Source of the DNA: Robiginitalea sp.
GTDB lineage: Bacteria; Bacteroidota; Bacteroidia; Flavobacteriales; Flavobacteriaceae
Length of the DNA: 64,000 nt
Assembly (NCBI GenBank): GCA_024642005.1
Contig: JAHECA010000001.1
Location: 124,001 to 188,000, forward strand
Reading direction: 5' to 3'
In this document: positions 60,701 through 64,000 of the stretch, one piece after another
How the letters are laid out: each line of letters starts with the position of its first letter
Numbering within the stretch: the first letter of the stretch is position 1
The notes under the pieces: model-generated
Databases searched by the model: none
The model's input: the letters and a program-made list of their open reading frames with translations, nothing else
What the model was told of the DNA's origin: nothing
Translations under genes and position numbers: made by a program

Positions 60701-63142
60701 TTATAATTCCACACCTGCCTCCTGCCTGATTTCACGCGATGAAACTCCGGCTTTTAATCGATAGCTACCAGGCTCCAGCACCCATCGAGAGGCTTGCTCG
60801 TCCCAGTACCGCAGGTCGTCTGTCGCTATGCGGAAGTTCAGGGTTTGCTCCTCCCCGGGAATCAGGTTCCGGGTTTTGCCAAAGGCCTTCAGCTCCTGCA
60901 GGGGCCGATCGATCTGCGAACCGGGTTTGGATACATAAAGCTGCACTACTTCCTTGCCCGGAACGGTTCCGGTATTGCGCACGCGCAGGCTTACCTGAAG
61001 CATGCCGTCTGCGAGTTGTGCCTGAAGCGAATCCACCTCAAAAGTGCTGTACGACAGCCCGTAACCGAACGGATAGGAAACATCCTTTCCGGCCGTGTCG
61101 AAGTGGCGGTAACCCACATAGACCCCTTCTTCGTATACCGTGAAATCGACATCGCGCACTTGCTCATTCTCGGGTACAGACTTGCCTGCCATCATATCGG
61201 TCATACTCATTGGCTTGCCGTCGTGCGGAAAATTGGCATCAGAGGCGTGGTCGCTGAGTTTAACCGGAAAGGTCATTGGCAACTTGCCGCTGGGGTTCAC
61301 GTTGCCGCTCAATATATCGGCCACGGAGTTGCCACCTTCCTGCCCGCCCTGCCAGGCCAGCAGGATGGCGTCGGGTCGGTTTTTCCAGGAAGCGGTTTCG
61401 ATAACCCCGCCCACATTCAGCACTACCACCACAGGTTTCCCTGCATCGTGGAAGGCCTGGCAGGCACCTTCAATCAGGTCGCGCTCTTGGCGGGAAAGCA
61501 GGAAGTCGTTTGCTTCCGTGCGATCGCCCCCTTCCCCGCTGTTGCGACCGATGGTAATAACCGCGGCATCGCTGCCAGCGGCGAATTCCCTGAGCTGCGC
61601 CTCGCTATAGGACAACTGCGGTGGGTTATAGGGCACAAACATGGCCTGAAATCCTTCGGGCTTGACAAATTCCTTGGGGTGGGCCTCTTTGTGGGCCTCA
61701 AACGCGTTTTTGGCCGCTTCGTTGATGGTGTAGCTGCCGGCCCCCAGCCCACCTTCTTTGTCCAGGCCGGTATTGCGGATCCCTTCTTCCAGTGAAATCG
61801 TATAGGCCTCATTCACATCGCCCGAGCCAGTTCCCCCGGCAATAAATTCATAGGAGGTAACCCCGAGCAGGGCCAGTTTGCTGGCAGGCGCCAGGGGCAG
61901 TACGCCCTCATTCTTGAGCAGCACCATCCCTTCAGCAGCCGAACGGCGTGTTACGGCGGCGTGGGCTTCCAGGTTCGGGTCATTCGTATTCGGGTAGTTC
62001 TGCATCTTTTTGGTGCCCAAAATCAATTTCAGGATGCGTTTTACGGAGGTGTCGATAGCGGCTTCGGAGAGCTCCCCGTCTTCCTGGGCTTCAAGCAGGG
62101 CGTTCCACTGGAATTTGGTGCCGGGCTCCAACAGGTCGTTACCCGCCCGAATCATGGCCGGCGCATCGTTTCCGCCGAACCAGTCAGACATCACCAGGCC
62201 TTCGAAGCCCCATTCCTTCCGCAAAATATCGGTAAGCAGGTAGGGGCTTTCGGCTACATAGGTACCGTTTATTTTGTTGTAGGAAGACATAATGGTCCAG
62301 GGCTGCGACTCCCTGACAATGATCTCGAAACCCTTCAGGTAAATTTCGCGCAGGGCACGCTCGGAGACAATCGCGTTGTTGTTGTTCCGGTTGGTCTCCT
62401 GGTTATTGGCCACAAAGTGCTTCACGGAGGTGCCCACCCCGTTTGACTCGATGCCGTTCACCATGGCAGCGCCGATATAGCCGGTAAGCACCGGGTCTTC
62501 AGAGTAGTATTCGAAATTCCGCCCACAGAAGGGATGGCGGTGTATGTTGGCCCCCGGCCCCAAAATCACATCCAGGCCATACTCAAGGGCCTCATTGCCC
62601 ATGGCCGACCCCACTTCGCCTACCAGGTCGGTATTCCAGGTAGCGGCAAGCAGGGTGCCGATCGGAAAGGCCGTGGCGTAATAGGTGCGCTCCTCGTTCT
62701 CCCGGATGGGCTGAATACGCAGTCCGGCCGGGCCGTCTGACAGGTACACGGTCGGTATCCCCAACCGGGGGGTGGGCACAATGGTGCCCACGGCCCCTGG
62801 GATGCCTTCGCCTGGCTCCAGGCGGCCCAGGCCGGAAGCCAATCCGGACCCTTTCAGCAAATGAATCTTTTCTTCCAGGGTCATCTGCGCGAGCAGATCG
62901 TTTGCCCGTTCGTCAAGGGAACGCCGTGCGTCTTCGTACACGTCCAGCTTCCCATTTGCATTGCGGTCGGTAAACGAATAGCCGTTTTCGGACAGGGTTG
63001 CCAGGCTTTTGTTCTCGGGAAAGTCTCCTTCGAAATCGAGGAATTTAGCATTGAAGTACCACCAGCCGATTCCTGCGGCCAGGAGCAAAAGAACGATCAA
63101 TGCCCCTACTATTTTCAAGGTGATTTTCAGGCTTCTTTTCAT
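60701..63142 (-). CDS. GH3-family beta-glucosidase-like glycoside hydrolase
   Basis: I chose ATG 63142, giving 813 residues with an N-terminal membrane anchor (VGALIVLLLLAAGIGWWYF). The GH3 barrel (IPTVYLSDGPAGLR, GPGANIHRHPFCGRNFEYYSEDP, KHFVANNQETNRN) holds the nucleophile Asp in VMSDWFGG near residue 320. The alpha/beta sandwich domain and a fibronectin-III-like C-terminal domain (GKEVVQLYVSKPGSQ) follow. Such enzymes cleave terminal beta-glucosides or related sugars. It is divergent from the Nudix-type regulator, which probably controls it. A KLDVYEDARRS-containing insert precedes the barrel. Confidence 0.93.
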   Translation of the reverse strand: MKRSLKITLKIVGALIVLLLLAAGIGWWYFNAKFLDFEGDFPENKSLATLSENGYSFTDRNANGKLDVYEDARRSLDERANDLLAQMTLEEKIHLLKGSGLASGLGRLEPGEGIPGAVGTIVPTPRLGIPTVYLSDGPAGLRIQPIRENEERTYYATAFPIGTLLAATWNTDLVGEVGSAMGNEALEYGLDVILGPGANIHRHPFCGRNFEYYSEDPVLTGYIGAAMVNGIESNGVGTSVKHFVANNQETNRNNNNAIVSERALREIYLKGFEIIVRESQPWTIMSSYNKINGTYVAESPYLLTDILRKEWGFEGLVMSDWFGGNDAPAMIRAGNDLLEPGTKFQWNALLEAQEDGELSEAAIDTSVKRILKLILGTKKMQNYPNTNDPNLEAHAAVTRRSAAEGMVLLKNEGVLPLAPASKLALLGVTSYEFIAGGTGSGDVNEAYTISLEEGIRNTGLDKEGGLGAGSYTINEAAKNAFEAHKEAHPKEFVKPEGFQAMFVPYNPPQLSYSEAQLREFAAGSDAAVITIGRNSGEGGDRTEANDFLLSRQERDLIEGACQAFHDAGKPVVVVLNVGGVIETASWKNRPDAILLAWQGGQEGGNSVADILSGNVNPSGKLPMTFPVKLSDHASDANFPHDGKPMSMTDMMAGKSVPENEQVRDVDFTVYEEGVYVGYRHFDTAGKDVSYPFGYGLSYSTFEVDSLQAQLADGMLQVSLRVRNTGTVPGKEVVQLYVSKPGSQIDRPLQELKAFGKTRNLIPGEEQTLNFRIATDDLRYWDEQASRWVLEPGSYRLKAGVSSREIRQEAGVEL

Positions 63143-63154
63143 GATGCGATTTAA

Positions 63155-63173
63155 TTGTGTCGATTTGTCACAA
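63155..63173. promoter_or_regulatory. Operator-like inverted repeat 1
   Basis: TTGTG-N9-CACAA, perfect 5-bp arms, lies 13 nt upstream of the GH3 start codon. It is the same design as the second site and is likely bound by a dimeric regulator. Confidence 0.65.
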
Positions 63174-63188
63174 ATATAAATAAATATT

Positions 63189-63207
63189 ATGTGTCTAAAC
63201 GCCACAA
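63189..63207. promoter_or_regulatory. Operator-like inverted repeat 2
   Basis: ATGTG-N9-CACAA (one arm mismatch at the outer base) is centred 34 bp from site 1, about three helical turns. The overlapping CACAATTGTG (63203-63212) is a further perfect palindrome. It lies 17 nt upstream of the regulator ATG. Confidence 0.6.
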
Positions 63208-63224
63208 TTGTGTAATTTTACGTC

Positions 63225-63935
63225 ATGGACCTTCCGACTTTTTACGCTTCAGGTGCCGATCATTTCCTGCCGAACCTCTCTGTAGACATCGTCATTATCG
63301 GTTACGAGCAGGGCGTGCTCAAAGCCCTGTTGCTGCGTATCGGCGACAGGTGGCTGTTGCCCGGGGGGTACATCGGCAGACAGGAACCGGTTGTCGCGGC
63401 AGCCGAGCGCATCCTGGAAGAGCGCACGGGAATTGCCGAGCCACATTTGAAATTCCTCGCTGTTTTCGGCGACCCCAGCCGAAACTTCGGCGCCCAGTGG
63501 CAGGTCTTCGCCCAACAGGCCGGCATACCCTGGCAGCCCCAAAGCTGGGTAAACGACCGCTTTGTAACCCTTGGGTATTATTCCCTGGTGCATATCGAAG
63601 AAACCCGGCCCCGGGTCGGGGAAATAGACGAGGCCTATGGCTGGTTCCCCCTGGAAGCCCTGCCCTCCATGTGGATGGACCATGCCCTCATCGTGGAGGC
63701 CGCACGCCTCCGCCTGAAGGAAGATATCCGGCACGAACAGGTAACCTTCAACCTGCTGCCCGACACTTTTACCATGCCTGAACTGCACCAGTTGCACCAG
63801 ACCATTTTGCAGGAGCCCCTTGACCGCAGCCGCTTCCAGAAAAAGATGCTCGCCACGGGCCTGTTTGAACGCCTGCCCCAGCGCCGCAAAGACAGCCCCG
63901 GGCGCAACCCGTATCAGTATCGGGTCAAGCATTAG
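63225..63935 (+). CDS. Nudix-domain transcriptional regulator (AraR/NrtR-like)
   Basis: This 236-residue protein fuses an N-terminal Nudix domain to a C-terminal winged helix (LPDTFTMPELHQLHQTIL; RSRFQKKMLATGLFERL). Nudix box residues GGYIGRQEPVVAAAERILEERTGI show the canonical Gly and first Glu, but REUxEE is changed to RILEER, losing two catalytic acids. This suggests sensing, not hydrolysis, as in Bacteroidota AraR-type regulators. It is divergent from the GH3 gene with two operator-like repeats between. The effector could be a sugar derivative; this is inference. Confidence 0.88.
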   Translation: MDLPTFYASGADHFLPNLSVDIVIIGYEQGVLKALLLRIGDRWLLPGGYIGRQEPVVAAAERILEERTGIAEPHLKFLAVFGDPSRNFGAQWQVFAQQAGIPWQPQSWVNDRFVTLGYYSLVHIEETRPRVGEIDEAYGWFPLEALPSMWMDHALIVEAARLRLKEDIRHEQVTFNLLPDTFTMPELHQLHQTILQEPLDRSRFQKKMLATGLFERLPQRRKDSPGRNPYQYRVKH

Positions 63936-64000
63936 GGAAATACCTCAACTGGCCCCGGCAGGGCCGGCCCTATCTGAAGGCCAGGTATTCGGCATAACGC

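Overview
The window is chromosomal DNA from a member of the Bacteroidota, most likely a marine flavobacterium. The evidence is TAnnTTTG-type promoter elements, a TonB receptor paired with a DUF4249 lipoprotein, an ExbB-X-ExbD-ExbD operon, flavobacterial L13/S9/S2/EF-Ts gene order, and a Nudix/winged-helix regulator. The DNA looks GC-rich for this group, so a Robiginitalea-like genome is a reasonable guess. I could not run a search to confirm that. I see no phage, insertion sequence, integrase or CRISPR array.

Layout. 1-4.7 kb: 3' end of polA, then a convergent TonB receptor/DUF4249 operon. 5-11.7 kb: rplM-rpsI, rpsB (S2 with an unusual acidic/helix-hairpin-helix tail) and tsf, then an opposing M61 peptidase, then pyrH-frr. 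11.7-17.8 kb: RND exporter, asnS, rpoN and a coupled membrane protein. 17.9-21 kb (minus): an outer-membrane barrel and an exbB/exbD operon. 21.2-21.7 kb: a gene-free tandem-repeat and hairpin array beside tRNA-Ser. 21.7-32.9 kb, mostly minus: asparaginase, TatD, 2-oxoglutarate dehydrogenase E1/E2, an amidohydrolase, galE and a DegT aminotransferase. 32.9-38.2 kb: kdtA, a sugar porter, a 44-codon membrane ORF, tsaC, tRNA-Leu and an FAH-family enzyme.

38.2-48.5 kb holds an eight-gene hexuronate operon on the minus strand: uxaC, kdgK, kdgA, a three-gene TRAP transporter, a DUF1080 lipoprotein and a Tat-exported Gfo/Idh oxidoreductase. A divergent Sec-exported Gfo/Idh gene, trailed by a decayed alpha/beta hydrolase, lies upstream. 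Together they suggest oxidative cleavage of uronic-acid glycosides outside the cytoplasm, TRAP uptake of the released uronate and Entner-Doudoroff-type breakdown. Fructuronate reductase and mannonate dehydratase are missing here.

48.6-64 kb: an M16 protease, DedA, then a LysR regulator divergent from two small unknown genes plus dabB-dabA, an inorganic-carbon uptake complex with all expected DabA catalytic residues. The window closes with an S15/CocE hydrolase, an anchored unknown protein, and a GH3 glycosidase divergent from a Nudix-type regulator. Two matching inverted-repeat operators sit between the last two genes.
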